A DNA stretch of 64,000 nt from Tritrichomonas foetus. Taxonomy: Eukaryota; Parabasalia; Tritrichomonadida; Tritrichomonadidae. Numbering within the stretch: position 1 is the first letter of the stretch; every line of letters begins with the position of its first letter. The DNA is taken from assembly GCA_001839685.1 (NCBI GenBank), contig MLAK01000669.1, forward strand, positions 1 through 64,000, in the 5' to 3' direction. Below the pieces are notes generated by a model. The model was not told where the DNA came from. It was given only the letters and a program-made list of their open reading frames with translations, and made no database searches. The position numbers and the translations under genes are program-made. Below, piece by piece: positions 20,224 through 28,962 of the stretch.

Positions 20224-21387
20224 ATGAGGTACATCAAAAAAACACCTGCTGATCGCCGATTAATAGATGATATGCCACTTCTATCATTATTCTTCTTCTT
20301 GGTTGTTTCATCCTACTCACAAAACAGACATATTTTGTATCAAAGGCAATCCATCAAAACCGAATTTCAAAACAAAGAAATGAATATTTTAGAAAAAGTA
20401 GAATTAGAAAGGTTTTTAGATGATGTTGAAACGCCAAATTCCTTCTCAACTCTTACTAAGATACCAGATCCATCACTAACTTTCACTCCATCGATAGAAT
20501 TTACGCAATCCAATCCGTTTTCAAAATCACATGTTTTTTCTTTTTCATTATTTTTTACCCCATCTTTATATTTTTCAAATTCTGCTGAATTCACTCATTC
20601 TTCATCTTTTACATTTTCCAATACATTTTCTCACTCGAATTCCTTTTCTCAATCTAGTGTCTTTTCTCAATCTAATGTCTTTTCTCATTCTAATGCTTTT
20701 TCTTCATCAGATGCCTTTACATCATCCAAAATGTTTTCACCATCAGATGAATTTAGTTTATCAGAAGTTTTTTCATCATCAATTCCATTTACTCAATCAA
20801 ATTCATTTACTTTTTCTGATGTTTTTACTTTTTCTCAATCTTTTACTGATTCACACTTCTTTTCACAATCAAATGCATTTATATATTCAATGGTTTTTAC
20901 CAACTCACATGAATTTTCAAAATCCAAGGAATTTTCAAAATCATTTGAATTCACACAATCTGAAGAATTTTCAAAATCAAATCAGTTTACATGCTCTGAT
21001 ATTTTTAGCGCAAGTGATGCTTTTTCAAAATCGGAAATATTCACTAAATCAGAACTATTTTCTGAATCCTTGACATTCACCAGGTCAGACGTTTTTTCGG
21101 AATCGAATATTTTTACTGAATCAAACATTTTTACACTTTCTAATATTTTCACAAGTAGTCATTCATTTACTGCTTCAAATCATTTCACTGAACATCCAAT
21201 ATGGGTCAGAAATTACATGCTTGCAGTTTATGGATTATCAGCTGCATTAATTATTGTTATTGTTATTTTTGGTGTTTATGTTTATCTCACTAACAGGAGA
21301 AAAGGCAATAGATACAGTGTACAATCAGATGACAGTTGGCATGATCCATTGAAATACACCATCGATTCCGAACTAATTAATGGATAA
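20224..21387 (+). CDS. Single-pass surface-type protein with 39 F-[S/T/I]-x-S-x-x repeats
   Basis: 387 residues. A signal peptide core (PLLSLFFFLVVSSYSQ) follows Met17, so translation may really start at 20272. Residues 87-320 are 39 consecutive hexapeptides of form F-[S/T]-x-S-x-x (one has Ile at position two) with no insertion or deletion. A strong transmembrane helix (about 340-360, LIIVIVIFGVYVYL) follows, then a basic stop-transfer NRRKGN and a 30-residue cytoplasmic tail with Tyr and acidic residues. The topology is therefore extracellular repeats, one membrane pass and a short tail. The period of six could form a beta-solenoid or an extended O-glycosylated stalk. I do not recognise the family, and a cell-surface adhesion or protective role is only inference. 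A 15 bp minisatellite starts 73 bp after the stop. Confidence 0.75.
   Translation: MRYIKKTPADRRLIDDMPLLSLFFFLVVSSYSQNRHILYQRQSIKTEFQNKEMNILEKVELERFLDDVETPNSFSTLTKIPDPSLTFTPSIEFTQSNPFSKSHVFSFSLFFTPSLYFSNSAEFTHSSSFTFSNTFSHSNSFSQSSVFSQSNVFSHSNAFSSSDAFTSSKMFSPSDEFSLSEVFSSSIPFTQSNSFTFSDVFTFSQSFTDSHFFSQSNAFIYSMVFTNSHEFSKSKEFSKSFEFTQSEEFSKSNQFTCSDIFSASDAFSKSEIFTKSELFSESLTFTRSDVFSESNIFTESNIFTLSNIFTSSHSFTASNHFTEHPIWVRNYMLAVYGLSAALIIVIVIFGVYVYLTNRRKGNRYSVQSDDSWHDPLKYTIDSELING
20482..21183 (+). repeat. 18 bp coding repeat array, 39 hexapeptide units
   Basis: 702 bp encode 39 F-[S/T]-x-S-x-x units. Neighbouring units in the 5' third (20640-20700) are near-identical at DNA level, whereas those further 3' have diverged in codons and in the variable residues while Phe1 and Ser4 stay fixed. 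This suggests protein-level constraint plus local duplication. Confidence 0.9.
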
Positions 21388-21459
21388 TATATGTTTTGTA
21401 AAATATCTTTCATTTTTACATTATCTCAAGTCTTTTTTTCTTTCTTGTCAAAAAATGAT

Positions 21460-21697
21460 TCTATCATAACTCGTTCTATCAAAACTTGTTCTATCATAGC
21501 TCGTTCGATCATAACTTGTTCTATCATAACTCGTTTGATCATAACTTGTTCCATCATAACTCGTTCTATCATAGCTCGTTCGATGATAACTTATTCCATC
21601 ATAGCTCGTTCGATCATAACTTGTTCCATCATAACTCGCTTTATCATTACTTGTTCTATCATAACTTGTTCTATCATAGCTCGCTCTATCATAACTT
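21460..21697. repeat. 15 bp minisatellite, about 16 copies
   Basis: Tandem copies of tctatcataactcgt with variants at a few positions (AACT/AGCT, CGT/TGT, TCT/TCG/TCC). Variants tend to alternate, giving a loose 30 bp higher-order period. Two forward frames stay open through it, one of them beginning 4 nt after the surface-protein stop and encoding SIITC/SIITR pentapeptides. I regard those frames as a by-product of the unit length. Confidence 0.9.
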
Positions 21698-21849
21698 TAA
21701 AAAATGTAAGATACTTATTTTAAAAGTTTCCTAACAAGTAAAAATATTGACAAGTATAAAAAGATTCGCTGTTCAATTTTTATTTCGCATACATAAGTAT
21801 ACATAAACATGTAACAATTTTAGTTAGAATTAAAATTCCATTCCAATTC

Positions 21850-21873
21850 TTTTTTTTTTTTTTTTTTTTTTTT
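21850..21873 (-). repeat. 24 nt oligo(T), oligo(A) on the Rab gene sense strand
   Basis: An uninterrupted run of 24 T. On the minus strand it is an A-run beginning 51 nt after the Rab stop codon, about where a trichomonad mRNA tail could start. Confidence 0.8.
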
Positions 21874-21923
21874 CTGGAAATCGCGTGATTGCAGCAAAAT
21901 GAAAAAATCTTGAAAATGAAAAT

Positions 21924-22553
21924 TCAACAGGAGCAGTTGCTATTTCCATTAGTGTTTTCTTCCAGTGTACTGTCGTCATTGCTCGGCACATCACATCTTG
22001 CGATTTCATAGAACAATTCTTCAATTCCCATTTTATTCTTTGCTGATGTCAAATAAAATCCAGTTAATTCGAGTTCGGATGCAACCTCATTTGAAAACTG
22101 ATTCAATGAACCAATTTCTTCGCTTCCGTAAACTTCATCGCATTTTGTGGCGGCAAGGAATATGAAGCAGTTTTCGACTTGGTCTCTGACGCGTTTGACC
22201 CACATTTTAATGTTCTCTCTGGATGTGGCTTCTTTCGACTGGCTGGGTGATGAGTTGGTTGGCGCAATCGGATGTTGATAATCGAAACAAACTACGGCCA
22301 CATCTGAGCCATGGTAAAAGGCCCGTCCAATGTCTTGGAACTGCTCTTGCCCGGCCGTGTCCCAAATGTGGAGATCAACTTTGTGGGAATCGACTAAAAG
22401 CGATTTTTGCATGTATGATGGAGATACTGTTGAGTAAAGCGAATTTTCAAAAGGACGATCGAAGAAACAATTAATAAGTGATGTCTTACCAACTCCACTT
22501 GAGCCAACAACAATTACTTTGAGAGAAGATTTGCTTTTTGATTTGAGGCTCAT
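21924..22553 (-). CDS. Rab-family small GTPase (CxC type)
   Basis: 209 residues, normal Rab size. The P-loop is GSSGVGKT (17-24), the switch II start is WDTAGQE (64-70), G4 is TKCD and G5 is TSAK. The protein ends in NCSC, a CxC motif for double geranylgeranylation by Rab GGTase, so it acts on membranes in vesicle traffic. Switch I reads TVSPSY where Rabs usually have T[IV]G-x-x-F, so effector choice may be unusual. A Ser/Pro-rich insert (about 110-125) sits in the region before G4. The subfamily is not clear. It is transcribed in the same direction as the CHD-like gene upstream of it, with about 170 bp between them. Confidence 0.9.
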   Translation of the reverse strand: MSLKSKSKSSLKVIVVGSSGVGKTSLINCFFDRPFENSLYSTVSPSYMQKSLLVDSHKVDLHIWDTAGQEQFQDIGRAFYHGSDVAVVCFDYQHPIAPTNSSPSQSKEATSRENIKMWVKRVRDQVENCFIFLAATKCDEVYGSEEIGSLNQFSNEVASELELTGFYLTSAKNKMGIEELFYEIARCDVPSNDDSTLEENTNGNSNCSC

Positions 22554-22721
22554 TTGTTAGAAATAGGCTTTCAATTGTTAAATGGTCAAATTTGAATGCA
22601 ACGACAATCTGGTTCCGAACTTTTTCAAATGGACAAAAAAGGAGGATTAAAAAGGTAATGTATAACGATTTTAATATATAAAAACAAAATAAATACACAA
22701 AATACTTCTAGTAGAAGTTTT

Positions 22722-25700
22722 CTATTCATTCATCAAACTTTCATCTTGAAAATTATCATCATCGCCAGATTCTTCATCATCTGGTGTTTCATCTTCAACA
22801 AACTGAATGTCATAATCATTAAACTTAAGTGAACCTTGTTTCTGTCCTTCATGCTCCGGTGTATTCTCTTCATTGGTTTTAGGTGAATTAGATTTTTGTT
22901 GTTCATTATTCATATGAATACTTTCGATTGGTTGGGATTCATCTTCAGATTTTGGAGTAATGTCGCCATTAATTGCAAAAATAATTTTTCGTGGAATTGC
23001 ACGAAAATTAAATGAAATTTTCCGTTTTATAATTGGCTGTTTTGGCTGAGGATTCTTTGTTTTATTTGAAGAATTAGTTCCATGTTCTTGATTTTGAGTT
23101 TCTTGATTGTTTTGGATTTGCCTTTGATGAGGAATTTTTGGTCTTCTTCCAACTTTTTTCCTTTCTGGAATAGAATGCATGAAGACAACGTCATCATGTT
23201 GTTCAATATTAAGTGAATCATATTCATCCATTGATTCAAAATCAAGATTGGTGTCGCCATCTTCATCATTGTTGCTTTTATTCATTTCAGCTTGATTATC
23301 ATTTTGAGAAGCATTTTTAATTGGATGGGAACTAGTCAAATAGTCAAGATTGCCCATTGTTTGCCTTTGCCTAGATTGATTTTGACTGCAATTTTGGAAT
23401 TGGTTTTGTGATGATGCATCGGGAAATGAAGGTGATTTAGTTTCAACAACGTTTGAAACTACAACAAATTTCAAATGTTTCAAAAATGAACTTCTATTTG
23501 ATATAAAATCAATAAATGGAGATAAATCTTTATCCATAACAACATCAATTGCCAAATTTTGGCTGTAAGCCTTTACATTCACATATGCGAGATCAAGTAC
23601 ATGTTCATAACCAAACTGGCATATTCCTTTAATTGCTGATATGTCATCATTTATTGTCCAATTTGGGGGCAAAGATGCCTGAGGTCTAAATGATTTCGGT
23701 GGTTCACATGCAAGTTCTCGAATACAAGAAAGAGTGAGAATCCGAGTTTTTAAGTTCGAGACTAGCTGTGGTGGAATGGTTAATGAATTACCAACTGTAA
23801 GTTCAGGTCCTAATGTAAATTTTATATTTCCAGGTGATTCTGCAATATTATCAATAATAAAAGTAGTAAAATATTCAATAACTTCGGTCGACTTGGTTAA
23901 TAAACGAGTAAGAGCATGAAATTCACACCAATCACTTAAAGAAGGAGCTGTCAAAGGAACAAAATAATTTGCTATTGTATCAAGAACAACTTTTAATTCA
24001 AATTCTGTCCAGTTTGGTCTAAAAGGTCCTCTTTCTAGAACTTGAAGAAGTGGAAGTAAGAATTTGTAATTTTCAACAATTTCTTTACGTTCCCCTGAAT
24101 AAATTTTATGAAGAACAAATGAATACAAATCCATGACAACAGATTTATAAATTTCAATGAAATAGGAATTTAGTAAATCTGGTGTAATCATATCAATTTC
24201 ATTGTTATTAAAATTAGTAGTTGATTGAATTTCTTCCAGTGTGATAGTTTTTAACGCTTCCCAATCACCACTATTCTCGGAAAAACAAGTTAAAAATTTA
24301 TAAACAAATTCAGGTGTATACATACATTCCAAAAAGTTTTCTTTATTACTATTTCCGGAATTATTTTTTAAATTTGTTTTCATAAGAAATCTTGGTGGAA
24401 TATATGGTAGTTTTCTAACATGAAGAAAAGCTCGAACTATCCAATTTTCTTCTAAAAGACGAAGATTTTGTTCACCATGTTTTCCAGAGAGTGCTTTTTG
24501 GAATGATGAATTGGTGAAAAGTTGAGTTCGAAGTGCAGGCTCTTCATTCGCAATTTTTTTCCAATATTGACTATCTTCAAATTGATATTTCACAAATTGG
24601 GTATTCTTTTCAAACCAATAAATACTTGAAGCCAGTGTAAATTTATACATATCATTAGGCACGATATTAGACAGCATAGATAAAGTAACTAGATTACAAA
24701 AAACTTTAATTTCTTCAACAGGCTTATCCATTTCCTTTGCTATAATTTCCCAATTTCCAATTCCATGCTTTAAAAGGGAAGTTAGGATAATATTGGCCTC
24801 ATTTGTTCTCAAAGATCCATTTGAATTGCCTTGAAGAGATTCCGAATTAGAATTATTAGTAAAAATTGAAGTCCAAAAATCATCGTGTTCAACTATTTTC
24901 ATTATACTATTTAGCATTTTTGGTAATTCCATAGTATCTCGTGGATAAAGGAAATGAACAGAATTCGTAACAAAATCATTTGGATTTATATTCTTATTAT
25001 TAATATTATTTGAAGAATTATTGATTAGTTGACTGTTTTCATCTTTATTGGAAAGTTTTTTGGATGTAAAAATGGCAGCACGAATAAATGGTTCGGCTAA
25101 ACGAACAGACAAATCACGGAAGTCAAAATAGTCTTTAATAGTTTTTAGGAAAATTTCTGGTTCGATTGAATTAGCTGTAAGTAATCTTCGAATTGGAATT
25201 TGCTGATTTCTTGTGTAAAATTGAATGAAATTGATATCATCTTGATAAGAACAAGCAATGTCATATAAAATAATTTGTGAAACAGTATATTTATCAAGAA
25301 CAGTAAGTGTTGTATCACGTGTCATTAAAATTACTCCATAAGCGAAATCATCAGCAAGTCTTTCATACGGAATATTTGAGTCTGCGATGCCAACTGGAAT
25401 TTTCCGATGTAAGAAATTTTTCATTAGTATTCTCAATACACTCATTTCACTCGAAACAATAACTGAGATTGAAAACTCTCGATTTGAAATCATTTGATTC
25501 AATTTCATTATTTTACCACAAGTAGTAATCATAAATTCATATTCTTGGATATTTGAAAGCTGTTGTTTTTCATTAAGACCTTTTCTCATTTTATATTCAA
25601 CTAGTAGTTGTTTATTTATTGCAGGAACAATACTTGGATGGAGCAAAGCTAAAGCAATTTCTTCAACAATTTCACCCGCATTTCTTAGACTTAAATTTCT

Positions 25701-27785
25701 GGTTGATCGACTTTTGAATAAGGTTCTTAGCCAGGAATTAAGTGTAGAATTTATCATATTTGGCACAATAATTATTTCTTCCGTAAATAAATATGGAACG
25801 AAATTATTTTTATTTCTGGAAATTTCAAATACGTTTCTAATTTGAATATCAGTTTGACTAATTAAATCATATGCATTACTACCCAAATCATCATTATCAC
25901 TATCATCATTATTGTTTGTGCTTAAGTTTCGTAAAACAACATTAAAACTGCCTGGAAGGAAAGAAATTTCAATTAACCCGCAATGAAAGCAATCAAAGAA
26001 AACATTTCCCCATTGAATTTGAGTTAATAGATCTTCTTCTTTTTCTAAAGTTTTGGCATCTGTCAGTAAAACATCAAATTTTGGTTTTGAATTTAAACAA
26101 TGATGTTTAATCGTCATTCTATCAGATGAAGAACCTGAAAATTGAACCCAATATAAGTCTGAAATCATTTTAAAAGAATTTTTCCAAATATTTGAGAAAT
26201 CATCTTCAACAATAATCATTGTTGGTTTATTGTAGTTATACATTGAATGAAGAATTTGAATGAATGAAATTGTCGCAAAAACTCGACCTGATTCATTTTC
26301 GGTAGCAATTTGACAATTTCGATTTAGAATTTTATTTTCAAAAAGTTTTCGAATGATTAATTTTTGAACTTCTGTCATAGTTGTATTTCTTCCCATTGAT
26401 GGGATTTCTTCAGGTATTGATAAAGGAGTACTTTCTCGTTCTTGAATTCTCTTATGATGTTTCAAATTATCCCAGTATACATTGGCAATTTTATCAAAGT
26501 CATCTATATTTGACGGACAAAATAAATTATTATCATCAACTAATGAATCATATGTTTCCCAAGTACTTTCGGATATTGGTGTGTTTTTCCATTTTATCTT
26601 ATATTCGACTTTTTCGGGGATTTTTTCATCATTTTTATTTGGATCTTGGTCAATGTTGTTATATTGTTTAATAAAATCATTGTTGACTACAAATTCATCA
26701 TGTGAATGTTCGAAAAAACCACAATGAAATTTATTCCCGAAGAATTTTATTTTTTGATTCAAATTATGTTTGAAAAGATCATTTTCAGGACTTTTTTCAG
26801 AATTGCTTTGGTAATTATTAGCAATACCGATTGAAAAGAATCCGTCGTTGCGAACTGTATAATATGTTTCATCTTCATTGAAAGAAAATGGATTGGAGTA
26901 TTTAATTAATTCTTCAAATGATGGCAAAAAAGTGTCAACAGGTAAACCAGGAACGTGAATTGAATTATTTAACAAAGTTTGAGAAATTCGCATGTCTGGT
27001 TCGAGGCTTCTGTGTCCAATTATCTGTTCGATATTGAAAGAATCCATGTTGAAAGCTCTTCCTTTGGGCTCAATAAAATCTTCACATAAATTTGAAATTA
27101 GATCGGAAGAAACTGAACAATTTCTGATGAAATCTGTTAAAACTTTGTTTGAATGTGATCCATTCTTAATATCTTGCTCTTTCACTAATAATGAATGAAC
27201 AGCTGACTTATCAGTCATTTTAACCAAATAGCAAATTGGATTTGGACCAAGACTGTTTAAAGTAATCGAATTATTATCATTATTATTAAAATTGCTGACG
27301 TTATATATGTTGTCAGCATTAATTTTCATTTTTCCATAAATGAAACTTATTGGAAGTCCTTCGCCCTTATTGTTGTTGTTATTATTTTCTTCTTCTTCTT
27401 CGTCATTATCAGATTCGCTATCTTCTGCATATGATCTGATTTGTGATGATTGAGAACGTGTAACAAACGAGACTTGATTTGATGAAGATGTTTGTGCGCG
27501 AGTTTCCATCATTGGCGTGCTTTCAATTCTTTGAATATCTTGAGATTGTTGTTGAAAGGGTCCTTTAGACTTTCGACACCTTTTTTTTTGCGGGGGAATT
27601 TGTACAGGCGGAGGAGGTGGTGGTGGCGGGAGGGGTGGTGGTGATGGTTTTGGCGGATGATTTGGAATTTGATAAGAAGGCTGGGTTTGTTGAGGCTGAT
27701 CAATTTGCTGCATTTTAAATTTGCGTATTTCATTTACAAACTCGAGTATTTGTGGATCGAGCTGCACCTTTTTGTCATCACTCAT
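22722..27785 (-). CDS. CHD-like chromodomain/SNF2 protein with inactivated ATPase
   Basis: Starting at the ATG at 27785 (a longer frame would begin with TTG), 1687 residues. The N-terminus is Gln/Pro-rich with a polyproline run and an acidic Asn stretch. A chromodomain lies at about 392-425 (EYKIKWKNTPISESTWE). A SNF2-like ATPase follows from about 468. Its Walker A region reads TENESGRVFATISF (495-508) where CHD proteins have DEMGLGKTIQTISF, so the Lys and Thr are Arg501 and Val502. The DEAH box is DCFH (598-601). The motif VI region has no Arg finger pair. A SANT-like segment lies at about 998-1035, and the C-terminus is acidic. ATP-driven remodelling should be impossible; a structural chromatin-reader role in the nucleus is inferred. 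Confidence 0.75.
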   Translation of the reverse strand: MSDDKKVQLDPQILEFVNEIRKFKMQQIDQPQQTQPSYQIPNHPPKPSPPPLPPPPPPPPVQIPPQKKRCRKSKGPFQQQSQDIQRIESTPMMETRAQTSSSNQVSFVTRSQSSQIRSYAEDSESDNDEEEEENNNNNNKGEGLPISFIYGKMKINADNIYNVSNFNNNDNNSITLNSLGPNPICYLVKMTDKSAVHSLLVKEQDIKNGSHSNKVLTDFIRNCSVSSDLISNLCEDFIEPKGRAFNMDSFNIEQIIGHRSLEPDMRISQTLLNNSIHVPGLPVDTFLPSFEELIKYSNPFSFNEDETYYTVRNDGFFSIGIANNYQSNSEKSPENDLFKHNLNQKIKFFGNKFHCGFFEHSHDEFVVNNDFIKQYNNIDQDPNKNDEKIPEKVEYKIKWKNTPISESTWETYDSLVDDNNLFCPSNIDDFDKIANVYWDNLKHHKRIQERESTPLSIPEEIPSMGRNTTMTEVQKLIIRKLFENKILNRNCQIATENESGRVFATISFIQILHSMYNYNKPTMIIVEDDFSNIWKNSFKMISDLYWVQFSGSSSDRMTIKHHCLNSKPKFDVLLTDAKTLEKEEDLLTQIQWGNVFFDCFHCGLIEISFLPGSFNVVLRNLSTNNNDDSDNDDLGSNAYDLISQTDIQIRNVFEISRNKNNFVPYLFTEEIIIVPNMINSTLNSWLRTLFKSRSTRNLSLRNAGEIVEEIALALLHPSIVPAINKQLLVEYKMRKGLNEKQQLSNIQEYEFMITTCGKIMKLNQMISNREFSISVIVSSEMSVLRILMKNFLHRKIPVGIADSNIPYERLADDFAYGVILMTRDTTLTVLDKYTVSQIILYDIACSYQDDINFIQFYTRNQQIPIRRLLTANSIEPEIFLKTIKDYFDFRDLSVRLAEPFIRAAIFTSKKLSNKDENSQLINNSSNNINNKNINPNDFVTNSVHFLYPRDTMELPKMLNSIMKIVEHDDFWTSIFTNNSNSESLQGNSNGSLRTNEANIILTSLLKHGIGNWEIIAKEMDKPVEEIKVFCNLVTLSMLSNIVPNDMYKFTLASSIYWFEKNTQFVKYQFEDSQYWKKIANEEPALRTQLFTNSSFQKALSGKHGEQNLRLLEENWIVRAFLHVRKLPYIPPRFLMKTNLKNNSGNSNKENFLECMYTPEFVYKFLTCFSENSGDWEALKTITLEEIQSTTNFNNNEIDMITPDLLNSYFIEIYKSVVMDLYSFVLHKIYSGERKEIVENYKFLLPLLQVLERGPFRPNWTEFELKVVLDTIANYFVPLTAPSLSDWCEFHALTRLLTKSTEVIEYFTTFIIDNIAESPGNIKFTLGPELTVGNSLTIPPQLVSNLKTRILTLSCIRELACEPPKSFRPQASLPPNWTINDDISAIKGICQFGYEHVLDLAYVNVKAYSQNLAIDVVMDKDLSPFIDFISNRSSFLKHLKFVVVSNVVETKSPSFPDASSQNQFQNCSQNQSRQRQTMGNLDYLTSSHPIKNASQNDNQAEMNKSNNDEDGDTNLDFESMDEYDSLNIEQHDDVVFMHSIPERKKVGRRPKIPHQRQIQNNQETQNQEHGTNSSNKTKNPQPKQPIIKRKISFNFRAIPRKIIFAINGDITPKSEDESQPIESIHMNNEQQKSNSPKTNEENTPEHEGQKQGSLKFNDYDIQFVEDETPDDEESGDDDNFQDESLMNE

Positions 27786-28927
27786 TCCAGCATTAATAAA
27801 TCGGTTGATAGTCAATTATTGGCCATATCGATCATATCATGAAATGATCAAAAAATTCGCCTAAACTCCTAAACGTATTTTTTTCACTTTTTAAATAATA
27901 TTGTGATGTTGATACTAGAGCCCCAGGGATCAGAAAAGTGACCTTATTTTATGGCTTCTCATGGTAATGATTAGCATCACAGTCTAATGACTAGATAGGT
28001 GATTAGACATCACATATTTGGAAACAATCACAATTCACGTTTTTCTTGTGACAGCTATTAGAATGTCTTAGGTTAATTGATATCGAGTTAACTATTTTTG
28101 TTAATAAAACATATTTCGTTGTAAAAAGAACTTTTTGATTACATTCGATTTTATATTGACCTTAGTAAGGCTAAATAGTTCGATTGAGAATGCCACATCG
28201 TCTCATTTCACCAGTTGCGAATATTATTGTTCTTGCACTTTTCCAAGTGGCCATAAACCGCTAGATATTTCAGAGAAGTATTCAAATTCGATTATAAACC
28301 GTTTTCTTTTTAATATTCCTAATGTTTCATTTCTATCGCTTGTGGCATGCTTTTTAAAAAGAAAGCCACTATTCCAAGCTCTATACTATTTCGATCTCTA
28401 TTAATATTTAATGAATATATGATAAATATTGATTTTAGATAGATTTAGTCCTTCATACGAATTTGGAAAACTTATCAAATATTTGTGGATTCAAATTTCA
28501 ATATTTTCAATGAAATTTATTAATATCGTTTTTAAACAGTTGCATCGAAAAATAATTACTAAAACATAAATATCTCAATTAAAAATCAAGATTTTTAAAT
28601 TATATACTACAATACTGATTACAAATGTATATGATAAGGAATGTACCATTAGATGAAAATATAATTGAGGTCTAAAATCAGAAAGCTCGCATTCCATAGA
28701 ATATCGATGAATAAAAAATATATTTTGTCTAACTGACATAAAACTTTTTCTATTATATGACCAGATAGTAAATATTGTGAAAAATATTCAAATTATAAAC
28801 AATTATATTTCAATTCTTTGACAATAAAATTGTCAAAAAAGTGAAAGAGTCAATTTCGGAAGTATTCAAATATATTTTGGCACATTGCAAGAAATTGAAT
28901 AATGCTATAAAATTCAAACAAAAAATC
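27786..28927. other. Divergent intergenic region
   Basis: 1.1 kb between the CHD-like gene and the RhoGEF gene. The segment 27900-28070 is less AT-rich and has an inverted repeat gtctaat (27982-27988) / attagac (28002-28008). I checked for U1, U2, U5 and U6 snRNA core motifs and saw none. A forward frame at 28135-28404 starts only with TTG and matches nothing I know. Confidence 0.5.
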
Positions 28928-28932
28928 TCATT
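28928..28932 (+). promoter_or_regulatory. Putative Inr of the RhoGEF-Kelch gene
   Basis: TCATT with A(+1) 33 nt before the ATG at 28963. Confidence 0.45.
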
Positions 28933-28962
28933 CTGTAATATATTGAAACAAATATTTATTGA

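Noticed and set aside
21288..21295. ACTAACAG, like the trichomonad 3' intron/branch motif, inside the hexapeptide membrane-protein gene
   Set aside because: The reading frame is open through it and encodes the membrane exit and basic stop-transfer; no GTAYGT 5' site lies upstream at a suitable distance.
28135..28404. 89-codon forward frame upstream of the RhoGEF gene
   Set aside because: It opens only with TTG, has no recognisable domain and lies in ordinary spacer.
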